The notes under the pieces were generated by a model. It saw only the letters and a program-made list of their open reading frames with translations, made no database searches and had not been told where the DNA came from. DNA of 50,119 bases from an uncultured Lachnospiraceae bacterium (GTDB lineage: Bacteria > Bacillota > Clostridia > Lachnospirales > Lachnospiraceae): contig CANDKY010000013.1 of assembly GCA_947385425.1 (NCBI GenBank), positions 1 through 50,119 on the forward strand. The letters are read 5' to 3'. Positions 35,785-44,520 of the stretch are shown one piece after another. Within the stretch, counting starts at the first letter, position 1, and every line of letters begins with the position of its first letter. A program made the position numbers and the translations under genes.

Positions 35785-37539
35785 TCAGGACTTCACACGG
35801 AGTATCTTCCCATCCTCCACCCGGTACACGATATCGCATTTTTCTATTGTCTGCAGTCTGTGCGCAATGATAATCAGCGTTTTACGCCCATGCAGCCGGT
35901 TTATGGAATCCATGATCGCGGCTTCCGTCTCATTATCCAACGCCGAAGTCGCCTCATCCAGCACCAGGACCTCCGGATCTTCATACAAAGCCCTGGCAAT
36001 ACCGATCCGCTGCCTCTGGCCGCCGGAAATACGTATCCCCCGTTCTCCGATCCCCGTATCCAGCCCCTCCGGCAGTCCCCTTACAAATCCATCCAACTGT
36101 GCCTCCTTTAACGCCGTCCACACCTTCTCATCGTCCGTCTCTTCCTCCGGACAGCCAAAAGCCACATTCCTGCGTATCGTAGAATCAATCATAAAAATTG
36201 TCTGGGGAATATAACCGATATTTTTCAGCCAGGATTCGTAATGCTCCCGCACCTCCACGCCGTCCGCCAGAATCTCTCCCTCCTGCAGCCGCAAAAGCCC
36301 CAGCAGGATATCCACCGCCGTTGTCTTCCCTGCGCCGGAAGTCCCCACAATGCCCACCGATTTCCCAACAGGGATACACATTTCGGCATGGTCAAAAATC
36401 AATACCTCCGAATTCGGGTATCGGTATGTGATATTTTGCAGCCGGATTTCCTTCGTAACCGGAAGCTTCTCCACCTGCTTTTTCGTCCGGTACACCATTT
36501 CATCATAATTTACATTTTCATCCCGTATTTCCTCCTGAAGGTTGTCCGTAACCCCCATGAAGAAAGGCTCGAAATAAGAAATAGAAGTCAGGTAATTATT
36601 AATACGGTTCGCACTGGGTATCAGCCGCATCGCAGCCGCAGCCAGCGTAATGAGCTGGGGCATGATATCCGTCACCGGCGTCCCCCATGCCAGCCGCAGC
36701 ATCATATAAAGGATCATCCCCGCAATAGCCACTGTCTCAATCAGCAGCCTCGGCGTCGCATTATACAGATTATACCGCTGTACCGCGCTCACATACCCCG
36801 CGCCGCATTTACAATACTCATTGATGAAATAACTCTCCCTGTTCGCAACCTTGATTTCCTTTATCCCCATCACCGACTGGTCAATCCATTTATACAGCCC
36901 GCTGTAAAAATCCTGGTTTTCCTCCCCGGCTTTCCTCATAATCGGTTTCAGCACACGTTTGATAATTATCAGCACCACAATCAGCAGCACCGCCACCGTC
37001 CCTGTCATAATGACATCACGGAACAGGCAGAACACGGTCAGGCAGACAAACACAATCATCTCACTGACAAGCTGCAGCAGGCTCAGTATAAGCCCATACA
37101 TATTGTTCACATCCGACGTGATGCTCCTCTGGATAACCGAAGTGTCCGCATTCAGATAATATTCATAGGGCCTCTGCATAAAGTTAATCATCATCCTTCT
37201 GGAAGTGGCGAACTGATTACTGTATACAAAACGGAACTGCATTTTGCTCTGAAAAAACAAATATGCGTTTTTCACCGCATAAACCAGAATCAAAACCCCA
37301 AGCATAAGCATGGAAAACTGCGTCATGCTCTCCATGCCAAGGGCTTCATATATATAAGCCAGCATATCATTCTTTTCCAATACGTCCGGATCCGTAATCA
37401 CGGTTGCCGCTTCCAGTATCATCCCCACTCCCAGAAGCTCCAGCGCCGCCCCAACCAGCATGACGAAAACCAACGCAACCATAATCCTTTTTTGCCGCTT
37501 GTCCAATAATATTTTCAGCTTCCTTAAAATCTTTTCCAT
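35785..37539 (-). CDS. ABC transporter, lipid-linked oligosaccharide flippase (PglK-like)
   Basis: The 584-residue half-transporter has six N-terminal helices (about 20-330) and a C-terminal ATPase with GTSGAGKTT Walker A, ISGGQRQRIGIARALY signature, and VLVLDEATSALD Walker B, then the H-loop IIIAHRL. Fusion order, length and context resemble PglK, which flips undecaprenyl-diphosphate oligosaccharides. It is the best flippase candidate here; no Wzx is present. SD AAGGTAAGGG lies just before the ATG, and a sigma-A-like promoter sits about 110 bp upstream. Confidence 0.88.
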   Translation of the reverse strand: MEKILRKLKILLDKRQKRIMVALVFVMLVGAALELLGVGMILEAATVITDPDVLEKNDMLAYIYEALGMESMTQFSMLMLGVLILVYAVKNAYLFFQSKMQFRFVYSNQFATSRRMMINFMQRPYEYYLNADTSVIQRSITSDVNNMYGLILSLLQLVSEMIVFVCLTVFCLFRDVIMTGTVAVLLIVVLIIIKRVLKPIMRKAGEENQDFYSGLYKWIDQSVMGIKEIKVANRESYFINEYCKCGAGYVSAVQRYNLYNATPRLLIETVAIAGMILYMMLRLAWGTPVTDIMPQLITLAAAAMRLIPSANRINNYLTSISYFEPFFMGVTDNLQEEIRDENVNYDEMVYRTKKQVEKLPVTKEIRLQNITYRYPNSEVLIFDHAEMCIPVGKSVGIVGTSGAGKTTAVDILLGLLRLQEGEILADGVEVREHYESWLKNIGYIPQTIFMIDSTIRRNVAFGCPEEETDDEKVWTALKEAQLDGFVRGLPEGLDTGIGERGIRISGGQRQRIGIARALYEDPEVLVLDEATSALDNETEAAIMDSINRLHGRKTLIIIAHRLQTIEKCDIVYRVEDGKILRVKS

Positions 37540-37647
37540 ACGGCCCTTACCTTTATCTGTCTTCCTTTATCTGCATTCCTTTTCCTGCCGCCCCGTCCAG
37601 CCTCCCCACCATATGGGGCGAACGGCGCCCTTCCACATTCTTTCCTG

Positions 37648-37677
37648 ATTTTAGCACACCTGGCTGTATAAATGCAA
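37648..37677 (-). promoter_or_regulatory. Probable sigma-A promoter for the flippase operon
   Basis: On the minus strand TTGCAT (37672-37677) and TAAAAT (37648-37653) are separated by 18 bp, and TG occurs in the extended -10 position (TGTGCTAAAAT). It lies in the gap between the HipA-like gene and the flippase gene, leaving a leader of about 100 nt that contains a GGGCGCCGTTCGCCC hairpin. This is the clearest promoter-like sequence in the window. Confidence 0.6.
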
Positions 37678-37722
37678 TGCTTATAAGAATTCCTCCCATA
37701 ACAGCCGGTTCCGGTTTTGTTC

Positions 37723-38637
37723 TCAGGATATAAGTTCCAAATACGGTTCCATAATAATCTGCCTGTTTCTTTCTAAAAGCATTTTTATATAAAACTCTTT
37801 CCTCAATGCAGAAATCCCCTCCGTGCCCCTGACAACATCACATATTTTACGTTTATCTATCCTGGGCGCTACCCGCATAAGCGCTTCCGTACAATCCGGA
37901 TTCTCAAAGGAAGCGATATACCTTTTGTAAGATACCTTTTTTCCGTCTATTATCAAAGCAGCCTGCGGAAATACATCAATTCTTTTTTGTATCTCCTCAC
38001 TGGAATTCAAAATCCTTTCCAGCCCATCATCTGCAATCTGAGGATATAGGCACGAACCACAGTCATATACCGGGGCAAGGGACACCTCTCTTGTATTTCT
38101 GTCTACCAGATATCCCCAGTTATTTGCATGCCGGTCGAAATTTCCCAACAATGCGTCCGCTATAAACTGATCCCAATACGCCGCCATGGCAATTTGACTA
38201 AACTCCTCGGAAAAATATGCATTTGGCTTTTGCATAATCTCGTATATATGAGCCAACCAAGGAATTTGGGGCGGCTTAATATCCAGTAATGCACTTTCTA
38301 TCATTTTAAATTCAATCAGTGTTTTATCCTCAGGCACAAAATTTTCACAGGCTACAACAGGATAAACCTGCCTGTTTCCCTTCGACGATGCCAAAGTAAT
38401 TCTGCCCAAAAGCGTCTTCTGTACATGAAAGCCCATGGTTTCCAATATATGACATCCAATGTACTCCGAATACGTACTGTTAGAGTAGGAACTATTCAGG
38501 GAATTCTGCTTTTCATCTGGAATTTTATCAGACATTTTCAGCATATACCGCTTACCTTCATACAGGATCCCTCTCTTTTTATCCGACCCCCCATAATTTG
38601 CTGTCAGATCTATTTCGCAATCCGTAAAATCCCTCAC
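37723..38637 (-). CDS. HipA/CtkA-like serine/threonine kinase domain protein
   Basis: A 304-residue protein of the HipA-like fold in the compact CtkA style, lacking the long N-terminal domain of HipA. Kinase hallmarks are MLKMSDK (ATP-lysine region), ADALLGNFDRHANNWGYL (catalytic loop with NFDRH and the Asn) and PVYDCGSCLYP (DxG-type metal motif). HipA homologues phosphorylate cellular proteins and are often toxin parts of toxin-antitoxin pairs. Start is GTG at 38635-38637, 7 nt after the stop of the small partner. The gene is AT-richer than its neighbours and unrelated to glycan synthesis, suggesting insertion into the locus. Confidence 0.82.
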   Translation of the reverse strand: MRDFTDCEIDLTANYGGSDKKRGILYEGKRYMLKMSDKIPDEKQNSLNSSYSNSTYSEYIGCHILETMGFHVQKTLLGRITLASSKGNRQVYPVVACENFVPEDKTLIEFKMIESALLDIKPPQIPWLAHIYEIMQKPNAYFSEEFSQIAMAAYWDQFIADALLGNFDRHANNWGYLVDRNTREVSLAPVYDCGSCLYPQIADDGLERILNSSEEIQKRIDVFPQAALIIDGKKVSYKRYIASFENPDCTEALMRVAPRIDKRKICDVVRGTEGISALRKEFYIKMLLERNRQIIMEPYLELIS

Positions 38638-38644
38638 TGTCGCC

Positions 38645-38860
38645 CTACCACCTTCTCCTGCAGTAATAATCGATAATTTCTTCCGCCTGTTCCTCCGTCA
38701 GCCCCGCATCTGTGCAGCCATGCGCCGAACTCCTCACCTCATCCTGCAGGCAGTCTACGTAAAGCACATCATTTTCCACACCCTCCTGTAATGCATCAAT
38801 ATCACTTTGCAAAAGTTCCGGTACTTCAAAATCTGTTTTGAGCTGTTCAAATTTTGCCAT
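38645..38860 (-). CDS. Small protein paired with the HipA-like kinase, putative antitoxin
   Basis: A 71-residue acidic protein (MAKFEQLKTDFEVPELLQSD, then ENDVLYVDCLQDEVRSSAHG and LTEEQAEEIIDYYCRRR). I associate this type of short protein with HipA-domain genes in Clostridia, where it precedes the kinase; no DNA-binding helix-turn-helix is evident, so classical HipB function is not shown. The ATG at 38858-38860 has SD GGAGGG; a longer frame upstream adds a glycine-rich tail of doubtful reality. The genes are 7 nt apart and surely co-transcribed. Confidence 0.68.
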   Translation of the reverse strand: MAKFEQLKTDFEVPELLQSDIDALQEGVENDVLYVDCLQDEVRSSAHGCTDAGLTEEQAEEIIDYYCRRRW

Positions 38861-38978
38861 GCCTCTGCCCTCCACCCGGTTTTTAAAGCTTTCTGCACCC
38901 GCTATAATCCCTTTCATAAATCCCCCTTTACCCCCTGATTTCCCAACCGAACCAAACATATTCCAGTTCCGGCTCCGC

Positions 38979-39623
38979 CTACAGCCTCAGCTCCACCTGG
39001 ATATCCCCGTCCCTTTCTTCCAAATCCTTCTTAAACTCCCCGCCGTCCGTACTCTTCCCGATAATACTCCCATAATGGGTCGGTATAACTGCCTTGGGCT
39101 TTAATTCCGCAATGTAATTTGCCGCCTGCTTCCTGTCCATTGTGTAATATCCGCCGATAGGGACCATAGCCACATCGCACTTCACCTTCCTGACATCCTC
39201 GTTTACATCCGTATCTCCGGACACATAATAAATAATCCCATCCATTTTCACTATGTACCCCAGCCACTTTTTCATTTTCGGATGGAAAGGTTTCAGCCTG
39301 TTATAAGCCGCTACCGTTTTTATCAGGATTTCTCCCTGCTCATATATCTTGTCCGGCTCGTAAAAAACACACTTGTCCATCATTATGTCCGCTTCGGAAA
39401 GCACTTTTGTCTTCATAGAAGTCGGTGCTGCCAAAACCGTGCTTTCCTTCTTTATTTTCACTATCGAATCCGGATCGAAATGGTCATAATGCTCATGGGT
39501 AATAAAAATAATATCCGCATCATGGCTGTCCTCCTCCACCTGAAACGGGTCAAAATATAATATTTTGGAACCTTCTATCCTGATACTGCTCTGTGTATTA
39601 ACTGTAATATTCTTTAAATCCAT
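38979..39623 (-). CDS. Metallo-beta-lactamase-fold hydrolase (UlaG-like)
   Basis: A 214-residue MBL-fold protein. FITHEHYDHFDPDSI is the HxHxDH metal motif, YVSGDTDVNEDV supplies the bridging Asp region, and IPTHYGSIIG the final His. The small size and sequence style match UlaG/YtkL-like hydrolases, whose substrates are mostly unknown. The start overlaps the end of the deacetylase gene by 10 nt, with SD AGGGACGGAG, so it may act in the same pathway, but a sugar substrate is only inferred. Confidence 0.85.
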   Translation of the reverse strand: MDLKNITVNTQSSIRIEGSKILYFDPFQVEEDSHDADIIFITHEHYDHFDPDSIVKIKKESTVLAAPTSMKTKVLSEADIMMDKCVFYEPDKIYEQGEILIKTVAAYNRLKPFHPKMKKWLGYIVKMDGIIYYVSGDTDVNEDVRKVKCDVAMVPIGGYYTMDRKQAANYIAELKPKAVIPTHYGSIIGKSTDGGEFKKDLEERDGDIQVELRL

Positions 39624-40579
39624 TTCTCCGTCCCTCTCCCTTTTGTATTATTGTTGAAACGCATTCCATAATTGCTTTTTACCTGTCCCATTACCGTCCG
39701 GAATTCCTGCCGTCTTCCCTCGGAGCTATAAAACCCTTTCGCATCCTCGCTGGTAAATTCCTCCCCCATCTCCTCCCTGGCAGTGAAGCCGGGATGAAAC
39801 AGGATTTCCAATATCCTTCCCCTCTGCCTGCTCCGCCCCTTCATGGAAGGCAGAAGCCTGTGCACCCGCTTCCTGTCCATATTCCCGCTGAGCAGCACCC
39901 CCCACAGGAACATAGGCTCCTGGCCCGTTACTAGCCTCACCTTCCTTTCCATTACAGGCGCCAGGACATTCAGCAGCAGGTTCTTTATCCAATTAACAGG
40001 GCGGTAGGTCCTCCACAGGGACGCTTCCTTCAAAAACGGAAGTACCGGTTCCTTCGTCACCCTGATATAAGACACCCGGTATCCCTCTTCCCGTATCACC
40101 TCCAAAAGCGCGCAGTACACCACCGGTATCATCTGCGTATGCTGATGCCCGTCAAAACGAAGCGGCTGCTCCCGGCCGAAACAGCGGATAAACCCCTCTG
40201 TCTGCGCCTTTATTTCCGCTTTTAATTCCTCTTTGATTTTTCCGTACTTCCACGGGCAGAAACTCCACAGCAGCAGCTTCCCCCAGCTTATGCAAAAATA
40301 CCCCCTGCTATCCGCCAAATCCGGCGCCGCTCCCGGCCCGGCCAGCGCTTTCCCTTCCATAAAATTCAGATGGACCGTAAGCAGCGGCTCTTTCTTCCAC
40401 GCCCCTCTTTCTTCCAGATAGCGATCCGCATATTTCTCATAGCAGGACATATTGGTAAGTACGCTGATACTGTCCAGGCGCCCCGCCCTGAGGCATTTTA
40501 AGATATCCTCCGAGGCTCCCGGCGACAGGGCATAATCGTCCGCGTGCACATCAAACTCCTTCTCATTTCCCTTTCCCAT
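39614..40579 (-). CDS. ChbG/YdjC-family carbohydrate deacetylase (NaxD-like by context)
   Basis: The 321-residue protein has the YdjC metal site: HADDYALSPGAS near the N-terminus, TVHLNF, RFDGHQHTQMIPVVY, and EILFHPGF. The family deacetylates N-acetyl sugars such as diacetylchitobiose; NaxD of Francisella acts on undecaprenyl-phosphate-GalNAc made by an adjacent GT2. The gene directly follows a GtrB-like GT2 here, so a NaxD-like role (unmasking an amino group on Und-P-HexNAc) is the best inference. A TTG start at 40588 would overlap the GT2 stop; ATG at 40577-40579 also has an upstream SD. Confidence 0.83.
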   Translation of the reverse strand: MGKGNEKEFDVHADDYALSPGASEDILKCLRAGRLDSISVLTNMSCYEKYADRYLEERGAWKKEPLLTVHLNFMEGKALAGPGAAPDLADSRGYFCISWGKLLLWSFCPWKYGKIKEELKAEIKAQTEGFIRCFGREQPLRFDGHQHTQMIPVVYCALLEVIREEGYRVSYIRVTKEPVLPFLKEASLWRTYRPVNWIKNLLLNVLAPVMERKVRLVTGQEPMFLWGVLLSGNMDRKRVHRLLPSMKGRSRQRGRILEILFHPGFTAREEMGEEFTSEDAKGFYSSEGRRQEFRTVMGQVKSNYGMRFNNNTKGRGTEKWI

Positions 40580-40584
40580 ACCGC

Positions 40585-41553
40585 TCAATCTTCCTTCTCC
40601 TTCCAGATCATAGCCTCAATAATATATCGCGGGCGCGCCTTTGTCTCCATATAGATTTTCCCCACATATTCCCCCACCACTCCCAGGGAAAAAATGGTCA
40701 GGCCGCCCATCAGAAGCGACACCACAAGAGTCGTCGTATATCCCTGTACATTTTTGCCTGTCATCCAATCCACCAGGCATATAATAATCATTACAAAACT
40801 GAACATACTGACCAGAAAGCCCCATACGGTTATCATCCGCAGCGGCCTGGTACTCATGGAAGTAATGCCGTCCACCGCCAGGGCCATCATCTTCTTCAAG
40901 GTATATTTGGAATGCCCTGCCTCCCGCTTCTTCACATCAAAATATACTACATCCGACGGAAAGCCCATAGTGGGAATCAGCCCCCGCAGAAAGAGATTCA
41001 CCTCCCTGTACTCCGTCAAAGCCTGCAGCGCCGCTTTCGACAGCAGGCGGTAATCCGCATGGTTCTGCATCACATTGCAGCCCAATAACCCCATAAGCTT
41101 ATAAAAGCCGGTTGCCGTCATTTTTTTGAAAAACCCGTCCGTATCCCTGTTGTTCCGTACCCCGTAAACCACCTCGCAGCCATTCCGGTAACATTCAATA
41201 AATTTGTCCAAAGCTTCAATATCCTGCTGCAAATCGGCATCTATCGTCACCACCATATCCGCATGCTTTGCAGACTCCAGCATTCCTGACAGAATCGCGC
41301 TCTGGTGCCCGTAATTCCTGGACAGGCAAATACCGGAAAATACCGCGTCCTCCTTGCATAAACCGGAAATGATTTTCCATGTGCCGTCCCTGCTCCCGTC
41401 ATTTACAAGCATCACTTTGCTTTTCGGCGATATTTTCCCTTCCTTCACCAACTGCCGTATTTTTTCCCGCATTACCCTCGCCGCATGTTCCAACCCTTCT
41501 TCTTCATTGTAGCACGGGACGACCAAATATAATATATTCCCTCTGCTGTCCAT
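40585..41553 (-). CDS. Polyprenyl-phosphate glycosyltransferase (GtrB/DPM1-like GT2)
   Basis: A 322-residue GT2 with two C-terminal helices. VVPCYNEEEGLEHA, LVNDGSRDGTW, and TIDADLQQDIEAL are the nucleotide and metal motifs; KREAGHSKYTLKKMM and the helices ending LGVVGEYVGKIYMETKARPRYI are typical of GtrB/ArnC enzymes that make polyprenyl-phosphate sugars on the inner membrane face. The ATG at 41551-41553 has a strong SD (GGAGGAGAAG); the in-frame extension upstream is arginine-rich and lacks family similarity. The deacetylase gene overlaps or abuts its stop. Confidence 0.9.
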   Translation of the reverse strand: MDSRGNILYLVVPCYNEEEGLEHAARVMREKIRQLVKEGKISPKSKVMLVNDGSRDGTWKIISGLCKEDAVFSGICLSRNYGHQSAILSGMLESAKHADMVVTIDADLQQDIEALDKFIECYRNGCEVVYGVRNNRDTDGFFKKMTATGFYKLMGLLGCNVMQNHADYRLLSKAALQALTEYREVNLFLRGLIPTMGFPSDVVYFDVKKREAGHSKYTLKKMMALAVDGITSMSTRPLRMITVWGFLVSMFSFVMIIICLVDWMTGKNVQGYTTTLVVSLLMGGLTIFSLGVVGEYVGKIYMETKARPRYIIEAMIWKEKED

Positions 41554-41687
41554 TTCTCTTCTCCTCCCGATTGCCGCCCGCCGTTCCCCGCCGTTTTGCC
41601 GGCTTCGCCGGAACACTGCTGCTTTCCGCCACCGCCCCGGCCCCTTTCGGAACAGGTTCTTCCCCAATCATCAGACATGAAACATCC

Positions 41688-42761
41688 CTATATCAATTCA
41701 TTTTGCCGATGCGCCTCCGGCGGCTCATACTGATCCATGAAATCCTCCCCCAGATAAACGATTTCCTCGGCAAACTGTATGGCGTGCACCACCGTAAACA
41801 CCGATATCACCCGGCGGAATCGCAGCCCCTTTATATAATTCAGCACCTCCATAGGAAATTTCCCGTCCAGCACAATATATTCCGGAAATACGTTCCGGTA
41901 ATCCAATATATCCCGCGGATGGGGCTTAATCAAAACCACGGATTCCTCCCCGTCTATTTTCCCATACTGTGCAATACAGTCCCTGAAAATCCTCTCCCTT
42001 ACATCCAGCCCGCACAAAGGCTCTGTCAGTAAAAGTATTTTGTTTTTCCCACCCATATCCAGCTTCTTCTGTATTTCATCCATATCTGCAATAAATAAAT
42101 GCACCAGCAGATCCTTCCCGGCCGCATCCAGCCCTTCCGCCAGTTCCCTGCGCGGCCTTTCCACATATTTCGGACAGGGATAGGGAAGAACCGAAATATC
42201 GTTCACCTCCATATCCAGGCAATACTTTGCCCACCCATTCTGGATAAAGATAAGATTCAGGGATGCCAGAAAAGCCTTCAGTTTAAAATGCCCCCGGTTG
42301 TCATATCTGGCCGTGTCATAAGTGCTGATGCAGTCCAGCCCGTCCTCCAGGGCATGGTAATGTATTTTTTTATAACTCAGATAATATCCAATCGGATCGG
42401 AATCACAGAAAACAAAAACATCCCTGTATTCTTTAAAATCCACCGGCACATAATCCTGCTGCATTTTCCCCAGAAGCTTTGTATATTTTATCCTTGCCAG
42501 CATATTGGAAAACAGGCTTCCCCGGTCCGTATGGTATTTCATTACTTCCGGAAAATTTATGTCCTCTTTCTCATCAAACATATATACCGCTTCAAACAGC
42601 CCGCACCGCCGCGCCCTGCCCTGCAAATCACCGAAATCATTGGACATGGTACTCAGCACCAGCGATGCCTTTCCCCTCTCCTGCGCCGGAAGGTTCAATT
42701 CCTTTAAGCATGCCACATATACATGATAATACGTGTGGCAGACATATATCCTGTCTTTCAT
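41688..42761 (-). CDS. GT52-like glycosyltransferase, putative nonulosonate (sialyl-type) transferase
   Basis: The 357-residue protein resembles glycosyltransferase family 52 (alpha-2,3/2,8-sialyltransferase type): an N-terminal IYVCHTYYHVYVACLKELN domain, YDVFVFCDSDPIG-like core, LLLTEPL, and the C-terminal VVLIKPHPRDILDYRNVF motif with a late HAIQFAEE segment, as in GT-B enzymes using CMP-sugars. Lying next to pseI, pseF and a PseG fusion, it is a good candidate to transfer CMP-pseudaminic acid. The ATG at 42759-42761 has SD GGAAAGGG; a longer frame overlaps the ATP-grasp gene and is not preferred. Confidence 0.75.
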   Translation of the reverse strand: MKDRIYVCHTYYHVYVACLKELNLPAQERGKASLVLSTMSNDFGDLQGRARRCGLFEAVYMFDEKEDINFPEVMKYHTDRGSLFSNMLARIKYTKLLGKMQQDYVPVDFKEYRDVFVFCDSDPIGYYLSYKKIHYHALEDGLDCISTYDTARYDNRGHFKLKAFLASLNLIFIQNGWAKYCLDMEVNDISVLPYPCPKYVERPRRELAEGLDAAGKDLLVHLFIADMDEIQKKLDMGGKNKILLLTEPLCGLDVRERIFRDCIAQYGKIDGEESVVLIKPHPRDILDYRNVFPEYIVLDGKFPMEVLNYIKGLRFRRVISVFTVVHAIQFAEEIVYLGEDFMDQYEPPEAHRQNELI

Positions 42762-42781
42762 ACTGCCCTTTCCGCTCTTTC

Positions 42782-44047
42782 TTACCGTTCCCATTCCACC
42801 GTAATAAATCCCATCGCTCTTCTTCCTATTTCCATGGCTTCCTCCGGCGTAGGCGCACAGGTAATAATATGCCCCAGGCGGTCATTGCTGGACTTCGTCC
42901 CATGCACCTCATCCCCGGGTTTCTTATAAATATCAACTTCCTCCACACCTTCTAACCGGTGCACCTCTTCCGCCACGGAGATCTTCCGGATTATGCCTTC
43001 CCCTGCCGGGAGGAAATGGATCGCCGCACCGCCCTGCCATTTCGGCCGGACATCCACTTTCCCGCCTGCCGCCAGTTCCACGGATGCCCCTACCAGATCC
43101 ACCCCTGTGGAAAGGGGCACTAATTTGGATGTAATAAAATCTCCTCCCAGCCTTGCCGCCAGCTCCACCACTTTCGGCCCCTGCGGAGTCACCTTGATTT
43201 CCGTATGGGAAGGGCCGTTGCAAAGCCCTATCGCTTTCACTGCCTGCAGCGCGACCTGCCGGATCTGCTCCTGCACCTCCCTTTCCAGCCTGCTCGGTTC
43301 GCAATGGGCCAGCTCCACGAAATAAGGAGGCGGAGTAATATACTTATCCGTAATTGCGACGATGTGCGTCTCCCCTTCCACCGTCAGCGCCTCTACGCTT
43401 ACCTCCGCGCCGGACATAAATTCCTCAGCCATCACCACCCCATTCCTGGAATGGCTCCTGCTGTACTCATAAACAGCCCTTAATCCCTCTTCCCCTCCCT
43501 CATTTTCGTTTCCATCCCGTCTCCCACAGCCTTCCCGCCCTGCACTTCCGTCCCCGCTCCCCTTCTTCCCTTCCAGCAATACTACCCCGCGGCTCCCCGC
43601 GTTATCGGCAGGCTTCACGATACAATACCCTCCCAGACGTTCCACTGCGTCCCGGAAACCTTCAAAATCCGCCGCCGCATAATACTCCGGAATCGGGACA
43701 CCGTTTTCCTTCAGCCGCTTTCTCATATCGCTTTTTACCGTAGCGCAGAAAGAATCCATATAAGACAAATCCGGCCGTTTCCCCAGCTTTTCATTCACAT
43801 ATGCCGCCGTCCTTACCGGCCCGTCGCTGGTAGAAGTGATCACCACATCCGGCTGATAAACCAGAGCCTGCCGGTAAACCTCTTCCTGATCCATAGTACT
43901 GACCACCAACTTCACATCCGCCAGGGAAAAACCCACCGCATTTTCATCATAATCCACAAGAATTACCTTATACCCAAGTTCCTTTGCTTTCTTAATCGCA
44001 GGCACCTGCAAAGCGCTGGCCCCCAGAATCATCATCTTTTTCTCCAT
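42782..44047 (-). CDS. ATP-grasp family ligase in the pseudaminic-acid cluster
   Basis: A 421-residue carbamoyl-phosphate-synthase-like ATP-grasp protein. MMILGASALQVPAIKKAKELG begins the PurK-like N-domain; CIVKPADNAGSRGVVLL is the ATP loop, AEEFMSGAEVSVEALTV and TEIKVTPQGPKVVELAARLGGDF the metal site, and a C-terminal lid follows. A glycine/glutamate-rich insert (about residues 165-195) is unusual. The family ligates carboxylates to amines; here it may add an acyl or amino-acyl group to the nonulosonic acid or its precursor, which is inference from context. The ATG at 44045-44047 follows SD GAAGGGC. Confidence 0.78.
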   Translation of the reverse strand: MEKKMMILGASALQVPAIKKAKELGYKVILVDYDENAVGFSLADVKLVVSTMDQEEVYRQALVYQPDVVITSTSDGPVRTAAYVNEKLGKRPDLSYMDSFCATVKSDMRKRLKENGVPIPEYYAAADFEGFRDAVERLGGYCIVKPADNAGSRGVVLLEGKKGSGDGSAGREGCGRRDGNENEGGEEGLRAVYEYSRSHSRNGVVMAEEFMSGAEVSVEALTVEGETHIVAITDKYITPPPYFVELAHCEPSRLEREVQEQIRQVALQAVKAIGLCNGPSHTEIKVTPQGPKVVELAARLGGDFITSKLVPLSTGVDLVGASVELAAGGKVDVRPKWQGGAAIHFLPAGEGIIRKISVAEEVHRLEGVEEVDIYKKPGDEVHGTKSSNDRLGHIITCAPTPEEAMEIGRRAMGFITVEWER

Positions 44048-44520
44048 ACTGCCCTTCATTCCCTCCCGGCAACCTTCGACGCCTTAGAGCTTCTCTTCCC
44101 ACCAATCAGCCCGGAACAGCCCGGAAGAATGCCCTCCCCTTGGGCATTCTTCCATGTGAAATGGATTTGCAATGCTACGCATGGCAAATCCTGGAAACTC
44201 TTAGGCGGCGTCCTTTGACGCCTTAGAGTTTCTTTTCACACAAATCAGCCCGGAATAGCCCGGAAGAATGCCCTCTTTTGGGGCATTCTTCCATGTGAAA
44301 TGGATTTGCAATGCTACGCATGGCAAATCCTAGAAACTCTTAGGCGGCGTCCTTTGACGCCTTAGAGTTTCTTTTCACACAAATCAGCCCGGAATAGCCC
44401 GGAAGAATGCCCTCTTTTGGGGCATTCTTCCATGTGAAATGGATTTGCAATGCTACGCATGGCAAATCCTAGAAACTCTTAGGCGGCGTCCTTTGACGCC
44501 TTAGAGTTTCTTTTCACATT
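44048..44520. repeat. Tandem array of a 139-bp multi-hairpin repeat (three copies plus a fragment)
   Basis: Copies run 44104-44242, 44243-44381 and 44382-44520; the last two are almost identical. About 25 bp of a fourth copy (GACGCCTTAGAGCTTCTCTTCC) remain near 44079-44100. Each copy folds as GGAAGAATGCCC/GGGCATTCTTCC, then a TGTGAAA/TTTCACA-bounded unit containing GGATTTGC/GCAAATCC and AAACTCTTAGGCG/CGCCTTAGAGTTT stems. No coding frame is present. The edge of copy three supplies the pseI TGA stop, as a related unit does for the GT4 gene at 16191. Confidence 0.92.

Noticed and set aside
35075-37509. Two plus-strand open frames of about 380 and 420 codons
   Set aside because: They lie antisense to GtrA and the ABC flippase, whose motifs are complete; composition is typical of antisense frames and no SD or domain is present.
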